Source of the DNA: Chrysaora quinquecirrha
Lineage: Eukaryota; Cnidaria; Scyphozoa; Semaeostomeae; Pelagiidae
Length of the DNA stretch: 64,000 nucleotides
Direction: 5' to 3'
Assembly (NCBI GenBank): GCA_014526335.1
Contig: JACTAT010000040.1
Coordinates: 1,248,119 to 1,312,118, forward strand
Below the pieces are notes generated by a model. It was not told where the DNA came from. It was given only the letters and a program-made list of their open reading frames with translations, and did not search any database. Numbering within the stretch: the stretch's first letter is position 1; each line of letters opens with the position of its first letter. The position numbers were made by a program, and so were the translations under genes. This document shows positions 1 to 10,886 of the stretch, piece after piece.

Positions 1-47
1 AAACCTAACAATGGCGCGAGGAGGAGCGTGTGTTCCGCCCATAAAAT

Positions 48-168
48 CCAGAACAACAACCACAGCAATTCGCTACACTGAGTTTGAGCAGCCTTCTGAC
101 AACAACAACAACTTAAGGTGGTAGCTGCGATGCCTGAGACTCGTGTAATAAGTAATAAGCCTAGTGTT
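48..168. repeat. Dispersed repeat, copy 1
   Basis: This stretch (aacaacaac-cacagcaattcgctacactga, then a CAA-rich run and a block ending in tgtaataagt) recurs in similar form at about 10005-10130. It lies just outside the inverted-repeat element that starts at 210. No coding content is seen. Bases 1-47 hold nothing I recognise. Confidence 0.6.
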
Positions 169-209
169 TATTCATGAGTTCGATGTTGTTGCGACGGACG
201 TTTGAAATA

Positions 210-1120
210 CAGTCGAGTCCCGCTATCTCGAACTCCAACGGGAAATGAAAATTTGTTCGACATAGCGGGACTTTGAGATATCCGTACTCTGAATTTTTTC
301 GATCAAAAAGCGGCCATCTGTGTGTAAAAGTAGAATATAAACCAAGGAAAAGACCTCATTTGTCTCAAAAGCTGTGTTAAACATCCAATTTAACTAAAAT
401 AGTATATTCTTGAAGCTTGCTTCATATTTTGGAGTACTTCTTCATCTATTAGCAACGATAGCATCAAGCATATTAACCCACCACAGTAGTGCTTATCCAC
501 CACAGTACGCAAAAACACCACCACTTAAAGCATAAAACCCACCACCGTAGTACGTATCAACAACAGGACGCAAAAAACGCGACCACAGTGCGCAAAATAT
601 ACCACCATAGTAGTGCGTACCCAACACAGTAGTGCGTATAGATTCGCTAGCGTGACAACATAACTGACCAATATGCAGTCTGTGTACAGAAAAACGACAA
701 CATTGTAGGACATCTACCTATAGGAAAGACAGGCAGATTTCCAAAGACCATCTCCTTTTTCTCAAGGCAGATAAATTTTGATAAAGCGTGTAAACTTTGG
801 AGATGGCAGAGGATTGGAAGTCCCTTGCAAGATAATAATTCTCGGACAACCTTAGTTCATCTTAAACTTGAAAAATGAATAATCATTGTTATAATAATTA
901 ACAACTGAAATTTTTGTGACATTTTGTTCGAGATAACCGGTTTTTTCTTTCACGGGAAAAACATTTCGTTCGAGATAGCAAATAGTTCGAGATAACCGAG
1001 TTCGAAATAACGGGTTTTATCTCTATACTAAGCCTTATAGGAAAATGAGGGGAAATGGGAATCTGTTCGAGATAGCGAGTTGTTCGAGATAACCGAGTTC
1101 GAGATAGCGAGGTTCGACTG
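210..1120. mobile_element. pogo/Tigger-like nonautonomous DNA transposon
   Basis: The left end reads CAGTCGAGTCCCGCTATC and the right end is its imperfect inverse, GATAGCGAGGTTCGACTG. Both ends are flanked by TA (208-209 and 1121-1122), the target duplication of Tc1/mariner/pogo elements. CAGT-starting ends with a CTCGAAC-rich subterminal repeat fit pogo-like MITEs. The motif 'ttcgagata(a/g)c' recurs several times near both ends, so the subterminal regions are internally repetitive. There is no transposase ORF. A second MITE (about 472-656) sits inside, so insertion was nested. Confidence 0.75.
472..656. mobile_element. MITE of the 'CACGCTAGCGAATC' family, copy 1 (nested)
   Basis: The right end reads gtgcgtatagattcgctagcgtg. 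The body is made of variants of 'ccaccacagtagtgcgtatc' and 'cagtacgcaaaaa'. The same ends and body recur at about 30263-30543, 32802-32968 and 49607-49879. The left inverted end is degraded here but clear in the 30263 copy. Confidence 0.65.
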
Positions 1121-1447
1121 TATGCTTTATTTGTTTGGTGCGATGTTGATGCGACTGTTATGACGTGATTTTTTTTCGGTTCATGTTCGAAGCTGAATAA
1201 GCTAATCCACAAGCTTAGGAACTAGGCCAGCACCCTTCCGTTGCCCCCCTTTCTTTTCTATTGAGCGGGCAGTTCTAGCTTTATCTAATGAAGAGTTGTT
1301 CCAACAAAACATACTTCAAATTAGATAAGGCATTTGTTTTTACACTCTTCTTCCTAAGTCTGTAAGAAAAATTTTATAAGAAGACGAGAATGGGTTTTGC
1401 CCGGAGTTAAAGAAAAATTAAGAACAAGAAGGGGCTCGACGTACTGA
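1121..1447. other. Intergenic, nothing recognised
   Basis: This is AT-rich sequence between the pogo-like element and the minisatellite. I see no supported ORF, RNA gene or inverted repeat. Confidence 0.4.
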
Positions 1448-2460
1448 TGATATTAATCCACTGGACTGAACATCCTTCACCGTCCTAGTGATATCCCTCC
1501 ACTGTACTGAATACCCTCCACTTTACTGATGATATCCTCCACTGTAATGATGATATCCCTCCACTGTAATGATGATATCCCTCCACTGTAACGATAATAT
1601 CCCTCCACTGTACTGAACATCCTTCACCGTCCTGATGATATCCCTCCACTGTACTGAATATCCTCCACTTTACTGACGATATCCCACCACCGTCCTGATG
1701 ATATCCCTCCACTGTACTGAATATCCTCCATTTTACTGACGATATCCCACCACTGTACTGATGATATCCCTCCATTGCACTGAATATACCCTACTGATGA
1801 CATCCTTCCACTGTTCTGAATATCCTCCACTGTACTGAATATCCTCGACTTTACTGATCATATTCTCCGCTGTAGTGATGATATCCCTCCACTGTAATGA
1901 TGATAGTACCCCTCCACTGTACTGAACATCCTCTACCGTACTGATGATATCCCTCCACTTAACTGATGATATCCTCCACTGTATAGATGATATCCCTCCA
2001 CTGTAATAATGGTATCCCTTCACTGTAATGATGATATCCCTCTACTGTACTGACAACCTCCACCGTACTAATGATACCCCTCCAATGTACTGATGATATC
2101 TCTCCACTGTAATGATGATATACCTCTACTGCACTGAACATCCTCCACCGTACTGATGATATCCCCCAATGTACTGATAATATCCTTCTACTGTACTGAA
2201 CATCCTCCACCTTACTGATGATAAAGTATCCCTTCACTGTAATGATGATATCCCTCCACTGTAATGATGATATCCCTCCACTGTACTGATGATATCCCGC
2301 CACTATACTGATGATATCCCTCCACTGTACTTAATATCCCCTACTGATGACATCCCTCCTCAACTGTATTGATGAAATCTCTCCACAGTAATGATGATAT
2401 CCGTCCACTGTACTGAATATCCTCTACCGTACTGCACACCCTCCACTGTACTGCACATAA
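1448..2460. repeat. Degenerate 22/19-bp minisatellite
   Basis: About 1 kb of mixed units: a 22-bp unit (tgatgatatccctccactgta + c/a) and shorter 19-bp units (tgaatatcctccactgtac, tgaacatcctccaccgtac). Open frames on the minus strand are artefacts of the repeat. The 3' edge (ctgtactgcacataaattacccggggtgg) resembles the outer end of the foldback element at 56684-56714 (ggtactgcacacacattgtacagggtg). The unit core 'gtactgaatatcc-cccac-gtact' is also shared, so this may be a solitary arm of a related foldback element. Confidence 0.85.
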
Positions 2461-2543
2461 ATTACCCGGGGTGGTTATACCATGTCCCTGATTGATTGAT
2501 TGATTGATTACCCGAATTATTCCGTAATTATCATTGATTCTAG

Positions 2544-3548
2544 ATATCTTGTGGGCAAATGTTTTTTGGGAAACAAAAATGTGTAACAGCAATCTACAAT
2601 CCATTCGAACAGAAATGCACTTTGCTAAAAGGAAAGCTGAGCTTCATTGACAAATACAGGACAACAACAGATCAAGATCAAGCGACGAAAATGATCGTGC
2701 TTCAGGCAATTGTTAGTGCTTTCCAATTTATTAATATCCATTTATGCAAGTCTTTTAATAGGCCTATCAAAGTTAACTTAAATAATCAGGTATTTTCCGA
2801 ACACGTGGGAAAACTGCTATAACCTAAACTTCTGCGCTAAATTGATGTTTTAGGATCCGTGCAGTCCAAACCCTTGCTTATCTGAGAGACAATGTACAGA
2901 AAAAGGGCTTGGTTTCAAATGCTCCTGTGCATTTGACGAGAGAGGAAGCCTCTGTGAGATAAAGCGTAAGTAAATATTTCAAAAAAGGTTCCTTGTTTGA
3001 CCTCTTTCGCATTCGGGCAGGTTTACTACATCCAAGACAACTTTTTGTGTTTTGATCTCAAAACATGCTTTCTATTATTATTTCTGATATGATTTTTCAA
3101 ATCGAAGTTACTGGTATAAGCTGCAAGGAAATACTGAACAAATTCGCAAAATACAACCCAAAGAATGGAAATTACAAGCTGGCCTCTTTGGATAGTAAAG
3201 ATTCATTCACAGGGTATTGTGACATGGAGTTCGATCAAGGTACGTAGAGTAGATTATGGCTTACAAGTAGCCAAATTCCAATCTATACACCTGCAAAAGC
3301 TTCTGTGAATTCCACAAAGAGGAAAGCCATCATCTCTAAGAAAAACGTAGGTTTAGTGCATTTTGTTCTTCGGTTCATACCGGGTCTGTGTGATGATCAT
3401 GATAATGACGAGGACGTGAAAGATGATGATGATGATCTTGATGATGATCTTGATGATGATGAAGATGATGACAATGTTGATTAGAATGAAGATGATTAAG
3501 ATGACGTTGATTACGATGATTGTGATGATGCTGACGATGAGGATGATT

Positions 3549-3592
<44 letters not shown>

Positions 3593-5928
3593 AATGATGA
3601 TGCTAACGATGATGATGATGAAGGTGATGATGATCTTGATGATGATAAAGATGATGATGAAGATGATGACAATGTTGATTAGGATGACGATGATGATGCT
3701 GATGATGAGGATGAAGAGGAAGATGACGGTGATAATGATGATGATGATGATGATGATCATGGATGACGATGATAATGATGATGCTAACGATGATGATGAT
3801 GAAGGTGATGGTGATCTTGATGATGATGAAGATGATGATGCAGATGATGACAATGTTGATTAGGATGACGATATGAATGATGACGTTGGTTACGATGACG
3901 ATGATGATGCTGATGATGATGATGATGAGGAGGAGGATGATGCTGAATAAGGATGATGTTGCTATGATGATGATGATAATGATGATAATGATGGTTATGA
4001 TAATAATGATATTGATAATGATGATATTAAGATTTATTGCCGTTGACTAATTATGATTGTGTCAATGCTTGTCGTTGTTTATGTCACTTATTTAACATGT
4101 ATGGAAGACGGAGCCAGGGAGAGAGCCATGTTTGATGTCAAAATGTTAGACTTCTAACTAACTCAAACTGACTCTAGCCTAACTGACTTAGCTCAAACCA
4201 TAGCTCAAACTGACTAATTTAAATGAACCGTCAGAGATGACAACACCTATTTTAAATAGAAACAACAGAACAAAATACAAAAAGGAAATGCGGAGGAGGA
4301 CAGAGTAAGGAAATATAAAACAAAACAAGCGTGAGTTGTTCGCTAGCAATGGTATGTGTGCAGCAGTTGCTATAATTACATTATGATGATGATGATGATG
4401 GTCATGGGCATGATAATGAAGCTGATGGCTGATGATCAAGACGACTAGAATAATCGGATCATGATCATGAGATGATAATGATGATTATGATTTTTAAGGT
4501 GGATGGACCCAAGTGATGAAAGTCGTGTCACAAGTCACAAGTAGAACGCTACTGAAATTCAAAGAAGCCTCCTCTCTCAAAGATTTCAATGTTGCAGAAA
4601 ACTATGTCATGACAAGTGAATTCCTCAAGAAATTCAGAAACATCAGCGATTTCAAACAACTTCGCTTTGAATGCCATTCCAATATCACAAAAACCAAGAT
4701 TCATATTAAGACCAACCTGAACAATACAGCAGTTGTGGATTATTTCACTGGCGGTACGGACGCTCGGCCAACTTCATGTGGCAGCTTCACTGTGCAAGTT
4801 TCCCTATGATAATCTTTTTTCTTCACAATATTGGGGGCTTTTATAGGTTTGCGGCTTCAAAGCTTCGACCAGGGAGCGCGAAACATTGGTCGTTTCCCCT
4901 CCTGCGCTTCGCGCTCTCTTGCTTCGACCTCTATTTTGTGTGCGGCTTACGGATCCGGCAAAGCGTTTTCTGCGGTTTGCGGCTTCGCAATAAGTTGCGT
5001 CTCGTGTCTTTTGGTGTGTATTAACATCAGTTTACGGCTTTATGCTTGCGACTGCGTCTTGTAACCGAGATGGAACTGCAGCTATATTCTTTATTTAGCA
5101 AGGAATTGGGTTGAAAAGGACTCTGCGCCTGATAACCTGGGTAAAGTAACCAGGCGTGGCATCTAAACAACAGTTGCAAAAGTGAGCGATAAATGGCATC
5201 ACCTGGTACCTTTTTGCATCATGAGTAATGTTATTCGATCGCGGCTTGATGATTTACTGTATGTCATCGCAGATTGCAGCTTTGAGCTGATTTTTTCGTG
5301 GCTTCTGGTACCCCTTTAAAAGGCCCCACTATTAGCCAAATGGCCCATATGCATCCATGCTTGTCATAAAAAGCCTTCATCGGCAACCCTTCTCTTTTCT
5401 AACCAACACGCTTTTTACACCCCTCTCAATTAAGACCCTTTCTTCAAGCGAATATCTAAAATAAACTTCCTTTATTTTTGGCCACTAAATAGTATAGTAC
5501 AAAGCGTACATAGCTACAGCATAAAAACTGAAAGAATTAGGTAAAATGCGTATGATATCCTGAACTGATTTCTTCTAGCTACCAATAGCTACTGATATTT
5601 CGTGTTGCAATTTTCGCATGTTGTTAATTTTACGTAATTTTGCCTTCTTTTATTAATCAAATTGTCATCATTTGCTGCTTTTCTATTCATATATAGATAC
5701 CCAGAAGACAATTCTGTATTGAGTAAAAGCTGTGCACGATGGTTTGATGCTAAATGGGGTGCCCGGATGGATAACACTAGGATTAAAAACCTCAGATTGG
5801 GAGATCATCCAATGTACATCGGTGGAGCAAATCATTTTGTTCTTGAAAAAGGTTCGCACAGATTTGAATGTGATAATTTCCAAGCAGAAGTTACTACCGA
5901 CGATTTCTGGAAGACTTATGTTAGATGA
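2544..5928 (+). CDS. PAN/apple - EGF - fibrinogen-like secreted protein (5' end not seen)
   Basis: Five exons join in frame to about 312 residues: 2544-2711, 2854-2965, 3108-3239, 4499-4793 and 5697-5928 (stop TGA). Exon 1 has a cysteine pattern like a PAN/apple domain (ISCGQMFFGKQKC, then YNPFEQKCTLL). Exon 2 is one six-cysteine EGF-like domain (DPCSPNPC ... CSCAFDERGSLC). Exons 3-5 form a divergent fibrinogen C-terminal-like domain: SCKEIL, YCDMEFDQGGWTQVM across the exon 3/4 junction, PTSCGSFTV, and a terminal DFWKTYVR. This order and terminal motif resemble cnidarian 'uncharacterized skeletal organic matrix protein 5'-type proteins; I infer a secreted adhesive or matrix protein. No signal peptide exon was found upstream, so the 5' end is missing or unrecognised. 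The last intron uses a GC donor. Intron 3 (3240-4498) is largely a GAT microsatellite. Confidence 0.8.
3416..4030. repeat. (GAT)n-rich microsatellite, about 600 bp
   Basis: Imperfect GAT repeat lying in intron 3 of the PAN-EGF-fibrinogen-like gene. It gives long spurious frames on both strands: methionine/aspartate runs on plus and isoleucine runs on minus. A shorter GAT tract lies at 4383-4490, close to the next acceptor. Confidence 0.95.
4827..5065. repeat. Dispersed repeat 'tttataggtttgcggcttc', copy 1
   Basis: The block starting gggggcttttataggtttgcggcttc, with repeated 'gcggctt' and 'cttcgacc' motifs, recurs at about 54366-54540 in the same orientation. It lies in the GC-AG intron of the fibrinogen-like gene. 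No terminal inverted repeats were noticed. Confidence 0.6.
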
Positions 5929-6074
5929 CTATATTCTTACTCGAGAACAGTACTTCAACTAAAAAGCCTAAAGCTTTGGTAATAATATGGTTTTTGCCAC
6001 TCATGTAGCTAGTCAAAGATTTAACCCTATCTGGAATGGGGTCTGTACGGTGGCCCACAACGGCCAAACCTATT

Positions 6075-7170
6075 CCACACAGCACACTTTTATATTTTCC
6101 ACGGCACAGTTTCATATTTCCACGGCACACATTTATATTTTCCACGGCACAGTTTCATATTTCCACGGCACACATTTATATTTTCCACGGCACAGTTTCA
6201 TATTTCCACGGCACACATTTATATTTTCCAAGGCACAGTTTCATATTTCCACGGCACACATTTATATTTTCCACGGCACAGTTTCATATTTCCACGGCAC
6301 ACATTTATATTTTCCACGGCACAGTTTCATATTTCCACGGCACACCTTTATATTTTCCACGGCACAGTTTCATATTTCCACGGCACACATTTATATTTTC
6401 CACGGCACAGTTTCATATTTCCACGGCACACATTTATATTTTCCACGGCACAGTTTCATATTTCCACGGCACACATTTATATTTTCCACGGCACAGTTTC
6501 ATATTTCCACGGCACACATTTATATTTTCCACGGCACAGTTTCATATTTCCACGGCACACATTTATATTTTCCACGGCACAGTTTCATATTTCCACGGCA
6601 CACATTTATATTTTCCAAGGCACAGTTTCATATTTCCACGGCACACATTTATATTTTCCACGGCACAGTTTCATATTTCCACGGCACACATTTATATTTT
6701 CCACGGCACAGTTTCATATTTCCACGGCACACCTTTATATTTTCCACGGCACAGTTTCATATTTCCACGGCACACATTTATATTTTCCACGGCACAGTTT
6801 CATATTTCCACGGCACACATTTATATTTTCCACGGCACAGTTTCATATTTCCACGGCACACATTTATATTTTCCACGGCACAGTTTCATATTTCCACGGC
6901 ACACATTTATATTTTCCACGGCACAGTTTCATATTTCCACGGCACACATTTATATTTTCCACGGCACAGTTTCATATTTCCACGGCACACATTTATATTT
7001 TCCAAGGCACAGTTTCATATTTCCACGGCACACATTTATATTTTCCACGGCACAGTTTCATATTTCCACGGCACACATTTATATTTTCCACGGCACAGTT
7101 TCATATTTCCACGGCACACCTTTATATTTTCCACGGCACAGTTTCATATTTCCACGGCACACATTAATAT
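6075..7170. repeat. 43-bp minisatellite with 387-bp higher-order repeat
   Basis: The array is built from a 21+22-bp pair: ggcacagtttcatatttccac and ggcacacatttatattttccac. Because 43 is not divisible by 3, two frames stay open throughout, giving apparent 398- and 378-residue ORFs that I treat as artefacts. Two rare variants mark a longer period. 'ccaagg' occurs at 6228, 6615 and 7002, and 'cacacc' at 6341, 6728 and 7115, always 387 bp (9 x 43) apart. Confidence 0.95.
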
Positions 7171-7350
7171 AGTGACTCATTAATCATTGATTTATTATAG
7201 ACTGGATATGGTCGCCCTATGGCACCAAGACCGTGGTATACTTAATCTTATTATTAGTTGTAGTTTTCGTTCTGTTGATACAAGATGTCTCATTCCTTCT
7301 TGTTATTTCTTACCATATTCTCTACACGCGAATCATAGAGAATATTAAAT

Positions 7351-7362
7351 TGGCGACGAGAG
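7351..7362 (+). other. Putative primer-binding site of the Ty3/gypsy element
   Basis: TGGCGACGAGAG starts with the TGG expected opposite a tRNA CCA end and lies 31 bp before the gag ATG at 7393. The 7190-7350 stretch just upstream may be the remnant of a 5' LTR, but I could not find a second LTR copy after 13371. Confidence 0.5.
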
Positions 7363-8744
7363 TAAAGTGAAGTAATTGTATTCGTTATTATCATGGCTTT
7401 AAACCTCAAGCCACTACCTGAATTCGATCCTGAAATCGAAGTTGGAGCTAGCATTGCCGCTCGCTGGAAGCAATGGCTGAGTGATTTCGATACGTTTCTA
7501 ATCGCCAGTGGAATTACTGAAAATCGAAGAAAAAGGGCACTCCTTCTTTATCAAGCTGGTTCTCGTGTTCGAGAAATTTTTGGCCAACTCACAGACACTG
7601 GTGCAGACAACAACTACGAACTGGCACGACAAAAACTTACAGAATATTTTCAACCACAACAGAATCGAAGATATGAAGTTTATAAGTTCAGACAAACAAA
7701 ACAAGAGACTGGAGAGACACTCGATAGTTTTCATACACGACTTCGAAAATTATCAGTCAATTGTGAGTTCACTGATTTAGACTTTGAACTGGAGCAGCAA
7801 ATCCTTATTGGAGGTATTTCGACACGAATAAGAAAGAAAGCACTCCGAGACCCTGAATATAAATTACCAGACATGCTACTGGAAGGCCGTCGCGATGAAT
7901 TAAGCTCTTTTCAAGCAAGAGATATAGAGTCTGCCGCTCAGAAACCTGTAGCAAATCGGATTCGAGCTGATCAACAAGTCAAGCCCAAGAAACCCTCAAA
8001 ATGTCGAAATTGTGGAAGAGACTGGCATCCGAAAACTCAATGTCCAGCTAAGGGGAGAACGTGTAATAAGTGTTTAAAATTCTATTTGCAATAATTAAAT
8101 AAACAAGGCGGTTGTGAAGAGATGTAGAGATGAATAAAAGCGAGTGTGAAGTAAAGAAAAGCGCATAAAGAGTTAAGTGTTAACGAGGAGGAAAAAGTAA
8201 GGAAATTGAAAACAAAGAAGGGTGTTGCTATGGTGCGTTGCTACAAGGGTAGTTGTGGTGGTGGCGGTAGGGGTGGTAGCGTTGCTGAAGGTAGGGGTGG
8301 TTGTGGTGGTAGGGTGTTTGTGGTGGTGGTGATAGGGGTGGTCGGGGTGATGGTCGCAGGGGTGGTTGTGGTGGTGCTGATAGGGGTGGTAGTGGTGATT
8401 GTTGTAGGGGTGGTTGTGGTGGTGGTAGTGCCGTTCCTTTAGATCTTGCCATAGCAACGATGGTGATGGTAATCATGATGATGATGATGACGATGAAGTG
8501 ATGATGATGATAAATAATAATAATTATTATTATTATTATGGCGATTTTCATGGTGAGAATGATAATAATGAAGATTTGTTTTGAAAACTGATTTGAAATT
8601 GCCGCTCTTTGCCAAGACTCTTTGATCAATGTTGAGAATGCGTGAAATGTCATTTACCAACAAAGATGGCAATTTGCCAGTTCCTTTAGGTAAACAAGCA
8701 TGAGTCATAAAGAATAAAGCTTGTGGGCTATCTCTAAAATCAGG

Positions 8745-9420
8745 AACAACGGGAACATGAGGAACAAAGTAAGAACATGAGGAACAAGGCGGGAACAAAG
8801 TAGGAACATGAGGAACAAAGTAGGAACATGAGGAACAAGGCGGGAACAAAGTAGGAACATGAGGAACAAAGTGGGAACATGAGGAACAAGGCAGGAACAA
8901 AGTGGGAATATGAGGAACAAGACAGGAACAAAGTAGGAACATGAGGAACAAAGTAGGAACATGAGGAACAAGGCGGGAACAAAGTAGGAACATGAGGAAC
9001 AAAGTAGGAACATGAGGAACAAGGCGGGAACAAAGTAGGAACATGAGGAACAAAGTGGGAACATGAGGAACAAGGCGGGAACATGAGGAACAAGGCAGGA
9101 ACAAAGTAGGAACATGAGGAACAAGGCGGGAACAAAGTAGGAACATGAGGAACAAAGTAGGAACATGAGGAACAAAGTGGGAACATGAGGAACAAGGCAG
9201 GAACAAAGTGGGAACATGAGGAACAACACAGGAACAAAGTAGGAACATGAGGAACAAAGTAGGAACATGAGGAACAAGGCGGGAACAAAGCGGGAACACG
9301 AAGAACAAGGCGGGAACGTAGCAGGAACAGGGGGACGTGGTGGGAATTACTGGGAATGAAGGGGGAACAACGGGAACGAAGCTGGAATGACCGGGAACAG
9401 CGGGATCACATTCTATTTTC
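8745..9420. repeat. Minisatellite, left arm (aggaacatgaggaacaaagt)
   Basis: Tandem roughly 20/30-bp units mixing 'aggaacatgaggaacaaagt' and 'aggaacaaggcgggaacaaagt'. All three minus-strand frames stay open for 180-330 codons (FVPHVPTLF-type repeats), a repeat artefact. It is inverted relative to 10150-10490. Confidence 0.93.
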
Positions 9421-10140
9421 ATTCAAAATTTGATTCTAAATTACCAGAAGTAGAATCTGTTTGCAACTTGAACAAGTGCTTTTAATAAGAGAGGGTCTCT
9501 CTTTTTCAAAGTATTCAGTGAGACTGTGCACCACTTTTACCTTACAAAAGTCCTTGTAGGAAGTTATTAGAAGTTATAAGTTGTGGCGGTTGTAATAGTA
9601 GGTACCTTATAAATGCAAGTATTGTCTTATAAAGTAAAGAAGGGGTAAACAATTCTACCGATCAGAACTTTGTCCTTCAATCTTGGCAGCTCTGTGGAAA
9701 ATATATTTGATTGGACGTCCGTCTTTGCTGGGATCAACGGCAAACGAAACATGTTTTCAAGTTTCACGTGCCTGACCTGATAAAGTTACCCGGCCACGAG
9801 GACACGCGAAGCTTCCCAGAAAAAGATCTAATATTAGAATATTATTTTACCGCCAAACGGAAACGAGGTCACGCGACGCAGGTCAACTTTGAGACAGCTC
9901 GTCAACGCTTCAAAGCTCAACGCAAAATGTCCAATGTTCGACTTAATACAAATAGTAGCTAATAGCTGAACAATGGCTTTTTTAAGACCTGCTTAAATTC
10001 ACCATGAACAACAACAGCAATTCGCTACACTGACCGTTTGAGCAGCTTTCCAACAACAACAACAACAACAAAATATGGTGCTGCGAATGCTTATTAGACT
10101 GAAACTCATGTAATAAGTCTAAGATTAAGTCTTTTCTCAC
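9421..10140. other. Spacer between inverted minisatellite arms
   Basis: This holds a short plus frame (9711-9962, 83 codons, basic C-terminus) that I do not recognise, then a copy at about 10005-10130 of the dispersed repeat seen at 48-168, including a CAA run at 10051-10072. If a mobilising function exists it is not visible here. Confidence 0.5.
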
Positions 10141-10149
10141 TTTGTTTCT

Positions 10150-10490
10150 GACTCATGTTCCCACTTTGTTCCTCATGTTCTTGCTTTGTTCCCACCTTGT
10201 TCCTCCTGTTCCCGCCTTTTTCCTCATGTTCCCGCTTTGTTCCTCATGTTCCCGCTTTGTTCCTGCCTTGTTCCTCATGTTCCCGCCTTGTTCCTCGTGT
10301 TCTCGCTTTGTTACCGCCTTGTTCCTCATGTTCTCGCTTTGCTCCCGCCTTGTTCCTCATGTTCCCGTCTTGTTCCTCATGTTCCCGCTTTGTTCCCGCC
10401 TTGTTCCTCATGTTCCCGCCTTGTTCCTCGTGTTCCTACTTTGTTCCTCATGTTCTTACTTTGTTCCTCATGTTCCCGTTGTTCCTGATT
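10150..10490. repeat. Minisatellite, right arm (inverted copy)
   Basis: Units such as 'ttgttcctcatgttcccgcc' are the reverse complement of the left-arm unit at 8745-9420. The outer edge (cctgattttagagatagccc) matches the left arm's outer edge in reverse. A GTGA repeat (10637-10682) lies farther out. Confidence 0.9.
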
Positions 10491-10886
10491 TTAGAGATAG
10501 CCCAAGCTTGTGTGAGAAGAACAATTGTCACAGGACCCCAAATTGACAAAAGTGCTTGCAGGCCGCATTGTGAACAACTAACCGCAAATTGCGTATTAGT
10601 ATTGTTACATGTTTTCCATTGTTCAAGCGTTGGTTAGTGAGTTGGTTAGTGAGTGAGTGAGTGAGTGAGGAGTGAGTGAGTGACACTCGACCCCACACCA
10701 ATATGTTCAAATTCTTCGAACATAAAAAGCAACCATTTTGCAATTGTCTGTCGTGGTTTCGCCACTTCCGCCATACAACACAGTCAACAGACATCTCAAA
10801 AGAACAAAGCTGCTAGGCAAAAAACTGTGAAGCCCCTTTATCATGCTGACTCTGATGACACCAGTGAGGATGAATTCGTGGCCTGA

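Larger units (their letters stand above)
8080..10722. mobile_element. Insertion carrying inverted minisatellite arms (foldback-like)
   Basis: A 2.6-kb insertion in gag, flanked by TAAAA. Its contents: a GGT-rich tract (8233-8445), a short CAT/TTA microsatellite (8460-8540), a minisatellite (8745-9420; unit aggaacatgaggaacaaagt), an unrecognised spacer, and the same minisatellite inverted (10150-10490; cctcatgttcccgctttgtt). The arms share a unique outer edge: ggctatctctaaaatcaggaac at 8727-8748 and its reverse complement at 10482-10503. I saw no clear inverted repeat at the very ends of the insertion, so the minisatellite pair may be a foldback nested in a larger insert. No transposase is seen. 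Confidence 0.6.
7393..10886 (+). pseudogene. gag: Ty3/gypsy gag, split by a 2.6-kb insertion
   Basis: Residues 1-233 (7393-8094) give a retrotransposon Gag: a helical capsid-like region (RWKQWLSDFDTFL, FHTRLRKLSVNCEF, EQQILIGG) and a CCHC zinc knuckle starting CRNCGRDWHPKTQC. A second knuckle starts CNKCLK at 8062-8079, where the frame is cut. The missing half, SNHFAIVC, resumes at 10728, and the frame continues to a stop at 10886 (ending DTSEDEFVA). The insertion is flanked by TAAAA on both sides (8075-8079 and 10723-10727). Removing it restores a C-x2-C-x4-H-x4-C spacing. I saw no aspartic protease domain between gag and RT, so that part is probably deleted. Confidence 0.88.

Noticed and set aside
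1448..2460. CRISPR-like array because of regular short repeats
   Set aside because: Units are contiguous tandem variants without unique spacers, in a eukaryotic genome; it is a minisatellite.
3353..3863. Isoleucine-rich and methionine-rich ORFs on both strands
   Set aside because: They come from the GAT microsatellite inside an intron.
5987..7183. Two overlapping ORFs of 398 and 378 codons
   Set aside because: They are the same 43-bp minisatellite read in different frames; the protein repeat period equals the DNA period times three. No start context or domain.
8439..9422. Long minus-strand frames of 180-330 codons with FVPHVPTLF-type repeats
   Set aside because: All three frames of a minisatellite stay open, which is an effect of the repeat unit rather than coding.
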